DNA from: SAR92 clade bacterium | Lineage (GTDB): Bacteria; Pseudomonadota; Gammaproteobacteria; Pseudomonadales; Porticoccaceae | Assembly: GCA_004211905.1 (NCBI GenBank) | Contig: SHBP01000002.1 | Span: 62,001 to 126,000, forward strand | Direction: 5' to 3' | DNA: 64,000 bases | Part shown: piece by piece, positions 29,554 through 39,915 of the stretch | Layout of the letters: every line of letters begins with the position of its first letter | How positions within the stretch are numbered: the first letter of the stretch is position 1 | Translations under genes and position numbers: made by a program | The notes under the pieces: generated by a model | What the model was told of the DNA's origin: nothing | Seen by the model: only the letters and a program-made list of their open reading frames with translations | The model's database searches: none

Positions 29554-30006
29554 TTGATGTCGAAAGCAAGGGAGCGTCAAAAAGCACGTCGAATGTTAGT
29601 CCAAGCGTTGTATTCTTGGGAAATGAGTGGGGCTGACCTAGAGACCATAGAGGCAGAGTTTTATTCCAACAACAATATGACTAAGGTCGATGGAAAGTTG
29701 TTTCATAAAATACTCGTTGGTGTGCCTAAAAATTTAACAGAGATTGACGATACCTTTGGGCCACACTTAGACAGAGAAAATCAACAGTTAGACCCAGTTT
29801 CAAGAGCTATTTTAAGAGTTTCGACCTATGAACTACTTTACAGTATTGAAGTGCCCTATAAGGTAGTGATCAACGAGGGGGTTAATTTAGCCAAGACCTA
29901 TGGTCCCACTGATGCATTTAAATTTATCAATGGCGTGCTAGATAAGATTGCTGCAGAAAAACGAGCAATTGAAGTTGGTTCTAATCAATTAAAATCACAA
30001 GTTTAG
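29554..30006 (+). CDS. nusB: transcription antitermination factor NusB
   Basis: ARRMLVQALYSWEMSG, VINEGVNLAKTYGPTDAFKFINGVLDK. Confidence 0.96.
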   Translation: MMSKARERQKARRMLVQALYSWEMSGADLETIEAEFYSNNNMTKVDGKLFHKILVGVPKNLTEIDDTFGPHLDRENQQLDPVSRAILRVSTYELLYSIEVPYKVVINEGVNLAKTYGPTDAFKFINGVLDKIAAEKRAIEVGSNQLKSQV

Positions 30007-30082
30007 GCGCTGGCACTGTCAACCAAACTGCCTTCCAAGCGTGGTTACATGCGATGTTTCAGTAAAGATTTATAAATGAGAG

Positions 30083-31090
30083 GTGGGCTTCTTGCTTCAA
30101 ACAATACCGAAAAAAGAAGACGAGTTTGAAATTATTGAGTCTTACTTTAAAGGTTTGACTGCTCAGGATGGGGTTTTTCTGGGAATCGGGGATGATGCTG
30201 CCATTCTTGATATTTCTGCGACGCCTAAACATCAACTGGTAGTTGCTACAGATACTTTGGTTGAAAATATCCATTTCCCCTCAAGTGCAGTCTCCTACCA
30301 GATAGCTCAGCGAGCTCTTTGTGTGAATTTAAGCGATATAGCGGCTATGGGTGCGATTCCGCGATGGTTTACATTGTCTTTGAGTTTGCCTCGCAAGCTT
30401 GCAAATAATTCTTGGTTAAAGGGCTTCAGTTCAGGACTTGCAGAGGTGGCAGATGAATTTAAATGCTCATTGATTGGTGGAGATACCACGTCCGGAGCCC
30501 TCTCAATTAGTATTACAATGTTAGGTGAAGTTCCTCCTGGATCAGCTATAACACGAGGCGGTGCTAATGATGGTGATTTTATATATGTGTCCGGTGCTTT
30601 AGGAGACGGTGCGGCAGCGTTATCTGTTATACAAGGCAATGAAATCAAGCATAAAATAGATAGTGAACGCTTACTTAGTAGATTTTATCGGCCAGAGCCA
30701 AAAATTGAGTTTGGTCAAAAATTGCGGGATGTAGCATCTGCATGTATCGATATATCTGACGGACTAGTCGCTGATTTGGAGCATATATGCAGATCTAGTG
30801 GTGTTAGTGCTAACGTAAACACTAGTGACGTCCCCATAAAAGATGATGTGAGATCTCAATGGGGCGGAAATTGTGTGAAGTGGGCTTTGTTTGGTGGGGA
30901 CGACTATCACCTGTGCTTTACTGTTCCGGAGCATCTAACTGAAATAGTCGATAGTTGGAGTGCAGATGGATTGTCAGATTTGAAGAAGATTGGTCGTATG
31001 ACTCGCTGTAACGACGGGGTTCCGCAAGTATTTTTAGATGGAGCGGCAGTAGTACAACAAAATAAGGGGTTCGATCATTTTGGCGGATAA
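30083..31090 (+). CDS. thiL: thiamine-phosphate kinase
   Basis: GIGDDAAIL, ALCVNLSDIAAMGA, GGDTTSG, DISDGLVADLEHI, GGDDYHLCFT. Confidence 0.96.
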   Translation: MGFLLQTIPKKEDEFEIIESYFKGLTAQDGVFLGIGDDAAILDISATPKHQLVVATDTLVENIHFPSSAVSYQIAQRALCVNLSDIAAMGAIPRWFTLSLSLPRKLANNSWLKGFSSGLAEVADEFKCSLIGGDTTSGALSISITMLGEVPPGSAITRGGANDGDFIYVSGALGDGAAALSVIQGNEIKHKIDSERLLSRFYRPEPKIEFGQKLRDVASACIDISDGLVADLEHICRSSGVSANVNTSDVPIKDDVRSQWGGNCVKWALFGGDDYHLCFTVPEHLTEIVDSWSADGLSDLKKIGRMTRCNDGVPQVFLDGAAVVQQNKGFDHFGG

Positions 31091-31565
31091 ACCAACTTTC
31101 TTAAGTGTGTTGAGGTCGCCCGTTTTGTTTCTGGCGTTTGGATTTGGTAGTGGCCTTTCCAGAGTTGCGCCCGGAACCATCGGGTCGCTAGTAGGATTGG
31201 CCATCTGGTTTTTAGTCGCTGACTTCACCTTTATTCCTTATGTTAGCTTTGTAGTTATTAGTATTTTGATTGGTGTTTATATTTGTCAAGCCGCCTCAGA
31301 GGAGCTTGGTGATCACGACCATGAGGGGATTGTCTGGGATGAGTTCGTAGGGCTGTGGATAGCAATGATTTGTCTGCCAGTGTCATGGTTGTCAGTCATT
31401 TTGGGTTTTGGTTTGTTTAGATTTTTCGATATCGTCAAACCATGGCCTATTAGTTGGATAGATAGAAATGTTTCAGGTGGCCTAGGAATTATGCTCGATG
31501 ATATTTTTGCAGGAGTTGCAGCCGCTGCAAGTATTGCTCTGATTCAACAGTTCGGATCTGTGTGA
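31080..31565 (+). CDS. pgpA: phosphatidylglycerophosphatase A
   Basis: GSGLSRVAPGTIGSLVGL, HDHEGIVWDEFVGLWIAM, GLGIMLDDIFAG. Confidence 0.95.
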   Translation: MADKPTFLSVLRSPVLFLAFGFGSGLSRVAPGTIGSLVGLAIWFLVADFTFIPYVSFVVISILIGVYICQAASEELGDHDHEGIVWDEFVGLWIAMICLPVSWLSVILGFGLFRFFDIVKPWPISWIDRNVSGGLGIMLDDIFAGVAAAASIALIQQFGSV

Positions 31566-31627
31566 ATCTAATTTGATCCGTCACCTCGTCTTAACGGGTT
31601 AACTCAACAGGTAAATGGGATTTTTTA

Positions 31628-32800
31628 ATGAAAAAGTTTGTTCCAGTTCTTTTAGTGCTAGGCGCAATTGCAATAACAGTACTGATGTTTTTGTCTCAAC
31701 CTGAGCCGGTCAAAGCCCCAGCTCCCGAGGCTGCGCTTGCTGTTAAAACTCAAAGCCTTAAAAGTACCAGCGTGACCTTGGAGGTTGAATCTCAGGGTAC
31801 AGTACAACCGCGTACGCGAACATCTCTCGTTTCGGAAGTATCAGGCACTGTTCTTGAAGTCTCTGAGCAGTTCATCGTTGGTGGCACATTTAATGCCGGG
31901 GATATTTTGATGAAACTTGATCCCACGGATTATGAAGTTGCTCTTCAGAGGGCTCAAGCTCAGCTTATCAGTGCGAATGCTATGCTTGAACTGGAGAAAG
32001 CCAGAGCTATTCAAGCGGTGAAAGAGTGGGAAATGACGGGTCGCCCTCAATCTGAAGCGCCAATTTTGGCTTTACGAAAGCCGTATTTAGCTGAAGCGGA
32101 AGCAAATATTCTGCAGGCTAAAGCGGAAGTAAAGCGAGCAAAGCTGAAACTACAAAAGACAAAAATTAGGGCTCCTTACGCAGGAATGGTTGCGTCTAAA
32201 GGCGCTGATGTAGGGCAATATGTGACCATGGGCTCGCGGCTTGGAGAAACGTTCGCTATTGATTTTGTAGAAGTTAGATTGCCTTTGACTGAAAGAGACC
32301 TTGCAAGAATGGATGCGTTGACGTTTAAAGGGATTCCTAGCGAGAGCATGGTCACCCTCAGCGGTTCGGTTAATGGAATGCAAACTAATTGGGTAGCTCA
32401 AGTGGTTAGGTCTGAAGGTGTGGTTAATGAAATCAACCGGTCCCAGTACCTTGTGGCACGGATGTCTGATCCCTACGGGATGAGTACCTCTGAAGGTCGT
32501 GATTCTCCTCCTTTACTGGTCGGCACTTTCGTGACAGCCAAGCTTAAGGGAAAAGTCTTGGAAGATGTATTTGAGCTTCCGCGCAGTGCCCTTTTGCAGG
32601 GGTCAAAAGTAGCGACTGTAGATTCCGAAACAAGAATGGGCATTATAAATGTGCAAGTCATTTTTAGTGATGATTCTTATTATTATGTGAGAGGCTTGGA
32701 AGAAGGAGTTCAGGTCGTTACTAGTGCTATAGGAACGCCTATTGAGGGCCTCAAATTACTATTGAGAAACCCCTCAAAGATGCAGAGTGAAGTGCGATGA
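31628..32800 (+). CDS. RND efflux periplasmic adaptor (MFP)
   Basis: Signal/TM N-terminus, biotinyl-lipoyl-like SEVSGTVLEV, coiled-coil hairpin, KTKIRAPYAGMV. Confidence 0.92.
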   Translation: MKKFVPVLLVLGAIAITVLMFLSQPEPVKAPAPEAALAVKTQSLKSTSVTLEVESQGTVQPRTRTSLVSEVSGTVLEVSEQFIVGGTFNAGDILMKLDPTDYEVALQRAQAQLISANAMLELEKARAIQAVKEWEMTGRPQSEAPILALRKPYLAEAEANILQAKAEVKRAKLKLQKTKIRAPYAGMVASKGADVGQYVTMGSRLGETFAIDFVEVRLPLTERDLARMDALTFKGIPSESMVTLSGSVNGMQTNWVAQVVRSEGVVNEINRSQYLVARMSDPYGMSTSEGRDSPPLLVGTFVTAKLKGKVLEDVFELPRSALLQGSKVATVDSETRMGIINVQVIFSDDSYYYVRGLEEGVQVVTSAIGTPIEGLKLLLRNPSKMQSEVR

Positions 32801-35800
32801 ACGTGAATTCTAAAGGCCTTATATCTTGGTTCAGCCACAATCCGGTAGCGGCAAATTTAGTAATGGTTTTAATTTTTTTTGCTGGCGCTATGTCCTTAGC
32901 CACGATTAGCAAAGAAATGTTTCCCCGTTCAGAACGTAACCTGATCAGCATAAGCGTGCCTTATCCTGGAGCTGCTCCAGTGGAAGTTGAAAAAGGAGTA
33001 ATACTCCCTATGGAATCGGTTCTGGAAGGCCTTCAGGGGATCAAAAAGATTACCTCTGGCGCGGACCGAGACTATGGAAGGATATATCTTGAAATTGAAG
33101 CAAGTGAAGATATTAATGATGTTTTGACCCAGGTTGAAAATCGAATTGATAGTATCGTTGATCTACCAGATGATATGGAAAAACCAACGATTAAGAAGGT
33201 TGATAGTAATATTTGGGCAGTCGGAGTCGTGGTTTCTGGTGACCTAACCAAGCCAGAGAGAAAGGCACTGGGAGACCAAGTTTATGATGAGGTACTGGCA
33301 CTCCCAGAAGTAAAAGATTTAAAGCTCTATGGAGCTGGAACTTATGAAATATCAATTGAAGTAAAGGAGGATAGGCTTCAAGAACTTAATCTAACGCTCA
33401 GTGAGGTAGCAAACGCGGTTAGAGTCTCTTCATTGGATTTACCTGCCGGAATTATTCGTTCGGAAGCAGGTAATGTGCTGATCAGAACTGAAGGTAAAGC
33501 ATACGTAGGCCAAGACTTTGAAAATATTGTCCTGAGAAGTCAGGTGGATGGAACTCAACTTTTATTATCGGATGTCGCCGAAGTAAGGGACGGATTTACA
33601 GACACGATTTTTCTTAACCATTTCGATCGTGAAACCGCGGTCACCCTCGCAATATCTTCCCTTGAAGGGCAGAACGTGCTTGATATCAGCGAGGCGATTC
33701 ATCGATACGTCGACAAAAAACGGGATACGCTTCCTAAAGGTTTGAGCATCACTACATTTAATGATCTAGCATACGACCTTCAAGGTCGTCTTGACATGAT
33801 GTCAGAAAACCTTGTGTTAGGCGGGATTTTAGTTGCCCTGGTATTAGGATTATTTCTAAATTTAAAGGTCGCTTTCTGGGTTATTCTTGGGATTCCAGTC
33901 AGTTTTGCTGGTGCATTTTGGTTGATGCCAATGGGTGCTGTAACTGTCAATGTTCTAAGCCTCTTTGCATTTATAATGGTTCTGGGAATAGTGGTGGATG
34001 ACGCTATTGTCATTGGTGAGAGTGTTTTCAGCGAGGCGAAATCAGACTTTCAGCATAAGCGGGACGCTGGTGAGATTCCAGATGGCGGATACGAAGCTTC
34101 AGTTGAGACTGTTGTTGCCGGTGCTCAGAGAGTGGCTATTCCCTCCACGATCGGGGTTCTCACTACCATGGCGGCGTTCTTTCCGATTATTTTCATTGGG
34201 GGAAGTTATGGCGGAATTACCGCTGCAATAGGTATTGTGGTTATTCTTTGCCTGACGTTTTCATTGATCGAATCGAAATTGATCCTTCCAGCTCACTTAG
34301 TTGGGCTTAAGTTTGGCCAACCTGCTAATGAAAGTTTATCTGTTGTAAGGGGTATTCAGAGCAAGGTTTCTCAAGGGCTCAAATACTTCATAGATAATAT
34401 TTATGGGGTTTGGTTGAGACGAGCATTACGAAACCGATACATCACATTGGCAGGATTTTTAGGTGCGCTCATCATTGCTCTAGGCGCCGTTGGATCAGGG
34501 ATTGCCCGTTTCGAATTCTTTCCGATGGTTCCCGGAGACGGTGTACAAGCTGAAATTATCATGCAAGATGGGGCCTCGGTGGAGAGCATGCTTGATACGA
34601 TTGCCGTAGTCGAGGATGCGATCTTTGCCGTTGATGAAAAATATCGACTAGAAAATCCAGGTGAGACTGGGTTGGTTGAGAATGTCGCATTTTTTGTCAT
34701 TAGTGATGTCACAGCTAACTTCAGAGTGGTGCTTACTCGGTCTGAATTTCGTACGTTAAGTGCTACGGAAATCGAGAGACTGTGGCGTGATGAAGTCGGG
34801 TTGCTTCCAGATGTAAGGAAGCAGAAATATTCCTCCGGACAAGGCCCCTCTGGCGCAAAGATCAGTTTGTCTCTGTCTGGTTCAGATCCCGAAGAGTTGA
34901 CTCTTGCAGGTATGGACTTACAGCAGGAGCTCAGTACTTTCCCCGGGGTTTATGATATCTACAATTCACAGGGCTCAGGTAGCAAAGAAGTATTAATTAA
35001 TTTGAAACCCTACGCGAGTCAAATAGGGATAACGCTTTCTGACGTTGCTAGGCAAGTTCGCCAAGCATTTTATGGAGAAGAGGCTCAGCGTATTCAAAGA
35101 GACTCGGATACAGTGAAAGTCATGGTCCGTTACCCCTATGATGAGCGGCGATCTATTTTGACCTTAGAAAACATGCATATTCGAGCGGGCAATGGAGAAG
35201 CTGTAGCAATAGGAGAGGTTGCGGAAATCTCTCTTGGAGTAGGCCTTACTGCTATTGATAGGCTCGATCGCAAGAGAACGGTCACAGTAACAGCTGAGGT
35301 AGAGGCTGATAAAATTCAAAGCGGCGATGTTGTAACGGATGTGACAACGAATTTTGTACCTCAGCTACTGGAGAGATACCCAAGTGTTAGTTTTAGATTG
35401 AGTGGGGGCACACAAGAGCAAAACGAATACTTTGGAAAAATGGCTGTAGGCTTTTTAGCAGCTTTGTTTATGATCTATGGATTGCTTGCAGTCCCCTTGC
35501 GGTCCTATATCCAGCCAGTTGTAATTATGTCAGTCATTCCCTTTGGTTTCATCGGAGCGGTGATAGGCCATATGGTATTCAGCGTCTCAATCAATATTCT
35601 CTCAGTCTTTGGTATCATCGCTTTGGCTGGGGTAGTGGTTAATGATAGTTTGATTTTAGTTGAATTTGCTAATCGCGGTAGGAAAGACAATTTGTCACTT
35701 GAGGACGCAATTGTCAGCGCGGGGAAAAAACGATTCCGGGCAATTCTGCTCACAACTCTGACGACCTTTGTCGGTTTGCTACCTTTACTCTTTGAGACTA

Positions 35801-36120
35801 GTGTTCAGGCCCAGTTTGTTATTCCAATGGCTTTATCTCTGAGCTTTGGCATACTATTCGCGTCTACAATTACGCTAGTCCTAATTCCTTGTTTATATTT
35901 TGTGGTGGAGACCAATCATCAATTTGTTAGTGCGATTTTCTTACTGTTACTTGGGATTGGTGTTACTTATACGTTAGCTTTTTTGGGTATATTGTCTCTA
36001 TTAGCCGCTAACATATTGGCAGGATTACTGGTTATAGCTGTGATTGCAATTTCAGTCAGTAAATTACTTGGTTATTTTTCAGACGAAAAGCGACAATCAA
36101 GCTTGGCTTCAGTTAGCTAG
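32797..36120 (+). CDS. RND efflux permease (AcrB family)
   Basis: 1107 aa; VVDDAIVIGE, AGVVVNDSLILVEFANR; overlaps MFP stop by 4 bp. Confidence 0.95.
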   Translation: MNVNSKGLISWFSHNPVAANLVMVLIFFAGAMSLATISKEMFPRSERNLISISVPYPGAAPVEVEKGVILPMESVLEGLQGIKKITSGADRDYGRIYLEIEASEDINDVLTQVENRIDSIVDLPDDMEKPTIKKVDSNIWAVGVVVSGDLTKPERKALGDQVYDEVLALPEVKDLKLYGAGTYEISIEVKEDRLQELNLTLSEVANAVRVSSLDLPAGIIRSEAGNVLIRTEGKAYVGQDFENIVLRSQVDGTQLLLSDVAEVRDGFTDTIFLNHFDRETAVTLAISSLEGQNVLDISEAIHRYVDKKRDTLPKGLSITTFNDLAYDLQGRLDMMSENLVLGGILVALVLGLFLNLKVAFWVILGIPVSFAGAFWLMPMGAVTVNVLSLFAFIMVLGIVVDDAIVIGESVFSEAKSDFQHKRDAGEIPDGGYEASVETVVAGAQRVAIPSTIGVLTTMAAFFPIIFIGGSYGGITAAIGIVVILCLTFSLIESKLILPAHLVGLKFGQPANESLSVVRGIQSKVSQGLKYFIDNIYGVWLRRALRNRYITLAGFLGALIIALGAVGSGIARFEFFPMVPGDGVQAEIIMQDGASVESMLDTIAVVEDAIFAVDEKYRLENPGETGLVENVAFFVISDVTANFRVVLTRSEFRTLSATEIERLWRDEVGLLPDVRKQKYSSGQGPSGAKISLSLSGSDPEELTLAGMDLQQELSTFPGVYDIYNSQGSGSKEVLINLKPYASQIGITLSDVARQVRQAFYGEEAQRIQRDSDTVKVMVRYPYDERRSILTLENMHIRAGNGEAVAIGEVAEISLGVGLTAIDRLDRKRTVTVTAEVEADKIQSGDVVTDVTTNFVPQLLERYPSVSFRLSGGTQEQNEYFGKMAVGFLAALFMIYGLLAVPLRSYIQPVVIMSVIPFGFIGAVIGHMVFSVSINILSVFGIIALAGVVVNDSLILVEFANRGRKDNLSLEDAIVSAGKKRFRAILLTTLTTFVGLLPLLFETSVQAQFVIPMALSLSFGILFASTITLVLIPCLYFVVETNHQFVSAIFLLLLGIGVTYTLAFLGILSLLAANILAGLLVIAVIAISVSKLLGYFSDEKRQSSLASVS

Positions 36121-36187
36121 CAAGTTTGAAAAACCCTGTATTACAGCCATGTTGGCTGTACAATGCGGTGCTCAGCCCTTTTAAATA

Positions 36188-36799
36188 TTGGAGTTACTGT
36201 CAGTGCTTCGTTTTATCGAATCGTCAAAGTTGCCTACTCGTTGGGGTACTTTTGATATCCATGGCTTTGAAGACCCCTTCAAAGGAAAAGAGCATATCGC
36301 TATCACCATGGGCGACTGTGGCTCTGATGAGCCCCTGCTAATACGTATCCACTCAGAGTGCCTGACCGGCGATGCATTGGGCAGTCTTCGATGCGATTGT
36401 GGAGAACAATTAGATGAAGCTTTGAGGCGCATTTCTCAGCAGGGTCGCGGGGCGATTTTGTATCTTCGCCAAGAAGGTCGTGGTATCGGTTTAGTGAATA
36501 AAATTCGGGCTTATAATCTTCAGGATGCGGGAGCCGACACGGTGGAAGCCAATGAGAGACTTGGGTTTGGAGCTGACTTAAGAGACTACGCTATTTGTGC
36601 GCCAATGCTAAATCATCTTGGAGCAAAGAAGTTACATCTGATGACCAATAACCCGCGAAAAATTAAAGCCCTAGAAGATCTTGGTTTTGAGATTGCAGAG
36701 CGCAAGCCCATTCAGACAGATAGTAATCCTCACAATGCTCAATATTTGTCTACTAAAGCGGGCAAGTTGGGCCATTTTTTGAAGAGCAAAAGCGAGTGA
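36188..36799 (+). CDS. ribA: GTP cyclohydrolase II
   Basis: [43 protein letters not shown]; true start may be GTG at 36203. Confidence 0.95.
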   Translation: MELLSVLRFIESSKLPTRWGTFDIHGFEDPFKGKEHIAITMGDCGSDEPLLIRIHSECLTGDALGSLRCDCGEQLDEALRRISQQGRGAILYLRQEGRGIGLVNKIRAYNLQDAGADTVEANERLGFGADLRDYAICAPMLNHLGAKKLHLMTNNPRKIKALEDLGFEIAERKPIQTDSNPHNAQYLSTKAGKLGHFLKSKSE

Positions 36800-37572
36800 G
36801 TCGTGGGCTTTCTAAGAGGATAATTCCGTGTCTTGATGTTGATAAAGGCCGAGTTGTTAAGGGTGTTCAGTTTGTTGATATTCGAGATGCTGGAGATCCA
36901 GTTGAGGTGGCGCGTCGTTACAATGAGCAGGGTGCCGATGAAATAACATTTCTTGATATCACTGCAAGTCATGAAGGACGAGATACCACACTGCATACTG
37001 TTGAGCGAATGGCTGGCCAGGTGTTTATCCCGTTGACAGTTGGTGGTGGAGTTCGTGAAATGTATGATATTCGCAATTTACTCAATGCGGGGGCAGATAA
37101 GGTCGCAATAAACTCTGCGGCAATCTCTAATCCTGAGTTTGTTGCTGAAGCAGCGCAACGTTTCGGTAGTCAATGCATTGTAGTCGCTATTGATGCCAAG
37201 CAAGTGGAAGGGAGTGAGTCGAGTCGTTGGGAGATCTTCACCCATGGAGGGCGAAAACCAACGGGAATAGATGCAATAGCTTGGGCTGAAAAGATGACTA
37301 ATCTGGGTGCCGGTGAAATACTACTCACCAGTATGGATCGTGATGGTACTAAAAATGGATTTGATCTTGATCTTACAGCTTCTGTTAGTGACTCTGTTTC
37401 CGTGCCTGTGATTGCCTCCGGCGGTGTTGGAACGTTGCAACATTTAGCTGACGGAATTACATTGGGCAAAGCTGACGCAGTTTTAGCAGCTAGTATTTTC
37501 CATTTTGCCGAGTACACTATTCCCCAGGCAAAGCAATTTATGGTTGATCAAGGTATTAATGTAAGATTATGA
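36796..37572 (+). CDS. hisF: imidazole glycerol phosphate synthase cyclase subunit HisF
   Basis: [54 protein letters not shown] start overlapping ribA stop by 4 bp. Confidence 0.96.
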   Translation: MSRGLSKRIIPCLDVDKGRVVKGVQFVDIRDAGDPVEVARRYNEQGADEITFLDITASHEGRDTTLHTVERMAGQVFIPLTVGGGVREMYDIRNLLNAGADKVAINSAAISNPEFVAEAAQRFGSQCIVVAIDAKQVEGSESSRWEIFTHGGRKPTGIDAIAWAEKMTNLGAGEILLTSMDRDGTKNGFDLDLTASVSDSVSVPVIASGGVGTLQHLADGITLGKADAVLAASIFHFAEYTIPQAKQFMVDQGINVRL

Positions 37573-37645
37573 GTGCTTAAGCAAAGCAGTCTATTTTGTC
37601 CTTTTTATAGTGAATCAATCAATTTTAAATAATCAGCAGAACACG

Positions 37646-37675
37646 AAAAAGGGTCTCAATGGAGACCCTTTTTTT
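37646..37675. terminator. bidirectional Rho-independent terminator
   Basis: AAAAAGGGTCTC-AATG-GAGACCCTTTTTTT between hisF (+) and chrR-like (-). Confidence 0.85.
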
Positions 37676-37736
37676 CATGCCCGAAATATGATGACAATTG
37701 GTTGCTATGACTAACGCTGTCAACCGTGCACTTTAG

Positions 37737-38396
37737 CTACATCGGATTGATTCGCAGCCATGGTTTCATTAAGAATCCTAACGGACTGGATAGTTTGATT
37801 GGGGCTGCGAGAGCTGACAGGCATATGCATTCGCCATTTTGTGCCCCCATTGGCTGATGTTCGTCCCCTGGTTCACGAAGTAAAAAGTCTCCTTCAGAAT
37901 AAACAGCTTGTTCGTCAGAAAAGCTACCCTTGAGTACTACTGTAAATTCGGTACCGTTGTGTCCGTGGTGCGGTGTTTTCCCGCCTGCACATATCCTATG
38001 CAAAGCGACTTCATATTTGTTTTGACCTGTATGGAATCTTGCGACATCAACAGAGGAGGACATCCGCCGCCAGTCAAGTGGACTCTTTGTTTCAGCTATC
38101 AGCTTCGCAACAGGGTAAGGAAACTCTGATTTTTCGTCACTTTTTCGAATCTTAGTACACTCCGGCAACGCATCTATCTTCGACATTACTGAGTCAAAGA
38201 GGTCTTCATCTATAATTTGAGGCTCAGCTTCACTCATCAATTTTGAAGCAACCTGATCTAAGCGCATTAACTCATTACGGCACTGGTCGCAAAAGTGTAG
38301 GTGCGCCGAAACGCAAATGGACTCCGCAGTCCCTAAATTTCCTGCGGAGAAATCTACTAACATAGCGCGACTGGGGTGATGTTTAATCGAACTCAT
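37737..38396 (-). CDS. ChrR-type anti-sigma factor (zinc-finger ASD plus cupin domain)
   Basis: AHLHFCDQC (Hx3Cx2C) and cupin PHHGHNGTEFTVVLKGSF...GDFLLREPGDEHQP. Confidence 0.92.
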   Translation of the reverse strand: MSSIKHHPSRAMLVDFSAGNLGTAESICVSAHLHFCDQCRNELMRLDQVASKLMSEAEPQIIDEDLFDSVMSKIDALPECTKIRKSDEKSEFPYPVAKLIAETKSPLDWRRMSSSVDVARFHTGQNKYEVALHRICAGGKTPHHGHNGTEFTVVLKGSFSDEQAVYSEGDFLLREPGDEHQPMGAQNGECICLSALAAPIKLSSPLGFLMKPWLRINPM

Positions 38397-39046
38397 AATA
38401 TCTCTTCTCTAAATTCTGGGGCTACCAAAATCTGCATTTTCTGTAGTGCTAGACGCACTCTTGATTTAACGGTACCTAATGGCAATCCAAGTTCTTCAGA
38501 TGCCTCAGCGTGTGACTTTCCTTCTAGATAAACTTTTCTGAGAATCTCGTCCTGCTCCTTAGGAAGCTGAGCGAGCGAAGCTTGGACCTTGTCCTCGCTA
38601 CGCTTTTGTCGGAGCAAAGACACTGGTGTCTCTTCGTCTGGCTCGTGCCAAAAATCTTCATTCTCCAAAGGAAGATGTTGGGTGTTACTTTTTCTTCTCA
38701 ACATATCAATCCGACAGTTTCGAGCGACGGTATAAATCCAAGTTGTGGCAGACGCCTTTTCTGGTTTATAACCTGCAGCTTTCTGCCAAACTTTGATCAT
38801 TACCTCCTGAACCAAATCCTCGCTTAAACCCGGAAACCATCCTTCGTGACGGCTAGCCTCCGCGAAGCTCTTCAAAAGAGGCGCAAAATGAGCGAACAAT
38901 TGCGCAAAGGCTTTCCGATCTCGGTTCTCACCGACGGATACAAGCAAAACAGACCATTGGTCTGTACGTTTTTCGCTGCTCACTACAGCAGGCCGAACGC
39001 TAGTTTCATCATTGTCATCGCTGTAATTAATTTTGATACCCAACAT
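38393..39046 (-). CDS. ECF sigma-70 factor
   Basis: DLVQEVMIKVWQKA, WIYTVARNCRIDMLRR, HAEASEELGLPLGTVKSRVRLALQKM; 4-bp overlap with anti-sigma. Confidence 0.95.
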   Translation of the reverse strand: MLGIKINYSDDNDETSVRPAVVSSEKRTDQWSVLLVSVGENRDRKAFAQLFAHFAPLLKSFAEASRHEGWFPGLSEDLVQEVMIKVWQKAAGYKPEKASATTWIYTVARNCRIDMLRRKSNTQHLPLENEDFWHEPDEETPVSLLRQKRSEDKVQASLAQLPKEQDEILRKVYLEGKSHAEASEELGLPLGTVKSRVRLALQKMQILVAPEFREEIL

Positions 39047-39071
39047 ATTCTTCGGCTCCTCTCTATAATTG

Positions 39072-39100
39072 TTCTACGGTCCCAAATATTATTTGGATCA
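39072..39100 (-). promoter_or_regulatory. candidate ECF autoregulated promoter TGATCC-N18-TAGAA
   Basis: Minus strand TGATCC (39095-39100), exactly 18 nt, TAGAA (39072-39076), about 26 nt upstream of the sigma ATG, with SD GAGAGGAG between. Confidence 0.6.
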
Positions 39101-39213
39101 GCATAACTAAACGGGAGGTAGCCAGTGACTTTGTATTACACTATACGCTGATTATTAGCCTAGAACGAGTATGTCATCAGTAGTGGACTTCAGGTGTAAA
39201 ATATTATTCGTAA

Positions 39214-39717
39214 ATGAGAGTAGATATGAAGCAATTAGTGATTTTTACCACCGGTGGAACGATCGATAAAGTTTACTTTGATGCAGCCAGCGAATTTCAA
39301 GTAGGACATCCTGTGATAGGTGACCTACTAAAGCGGATGAATGTGGAATTTGAGGTCTTTGTGCACCAACTTATGCGAGTTGATAGTCTGGATATGACTG
39401 ATGTAGACCGCAAAGCTATACAAGAGGCTGTCGAGAATTCTGATGCAGAGCATATTTTAATCACTCATGGAACTGACGGGATGGTTGAGACTGCGACATG
39501 GTTAGAGGATATTAGAGATAAGAAGATTATTTTGACCGGTGCTTTGCAGCCGGCTGCGTTCGCCGAAAATGACGCGGTTTTCAATATTGGTTGTGCCGTT
39601 GGGGCGATTCAAGCGATTTCAGCAGGGGTTTATATCGCGATGAATGGACAGATTTTTAGGGCTGATGAGGTTGTCAAAAATCGAGTTGAGAACAAATTTG
39701 AGTCAATTCCACTTTGA
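39214..39717 (+). CDS. stand-alone asparaginase N-terminal-domain protein
   Basis: IFTTGGTIDKVYF and ILITHGTDGM catalytic motifs; no C-terminal domain. Confidence 0.85.
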   Translation: MRVDMKQLVIFTTGGTIDKVYFDAASEFQVGHPVIGDLLKRMNVEFEVFVHQLMRVDSLDMTDVDRKAIQEAVENSDAEHILITHGTDGMVETATWLEDIRDKKIILTGALQPAAFAENDAVFNIGCAVGAIQAISAGVYIAMNGQIFRADEVVKNRVENKFESIPL

Positions 39718-39915
39718 TGACTTAGATTAAGCAATGTTAGGATCTATGATTTTCTTCGTTGTCAGTTCGAGAGGTTGTTTTCTGCTTAATCGGCTTGAAT
39801 TTTATCTAGCTTTTTTATTTTGTGGCCAAAGACTCAACCTTTTGATTTATTGTTTTTTGTTTTCCGCTAAACTACTGCCCTTCTAGTCGTCAGTAAAGTC
39901 CCTAAGGAGCAAATC

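Noticed and set aside
31574-31600. TGATCC upstream of the RND adaptor as a second ECF promoter
   Set aside because: 18 nt downstream reads GTTAA rather than a TAAGA-like -10; probably chance.
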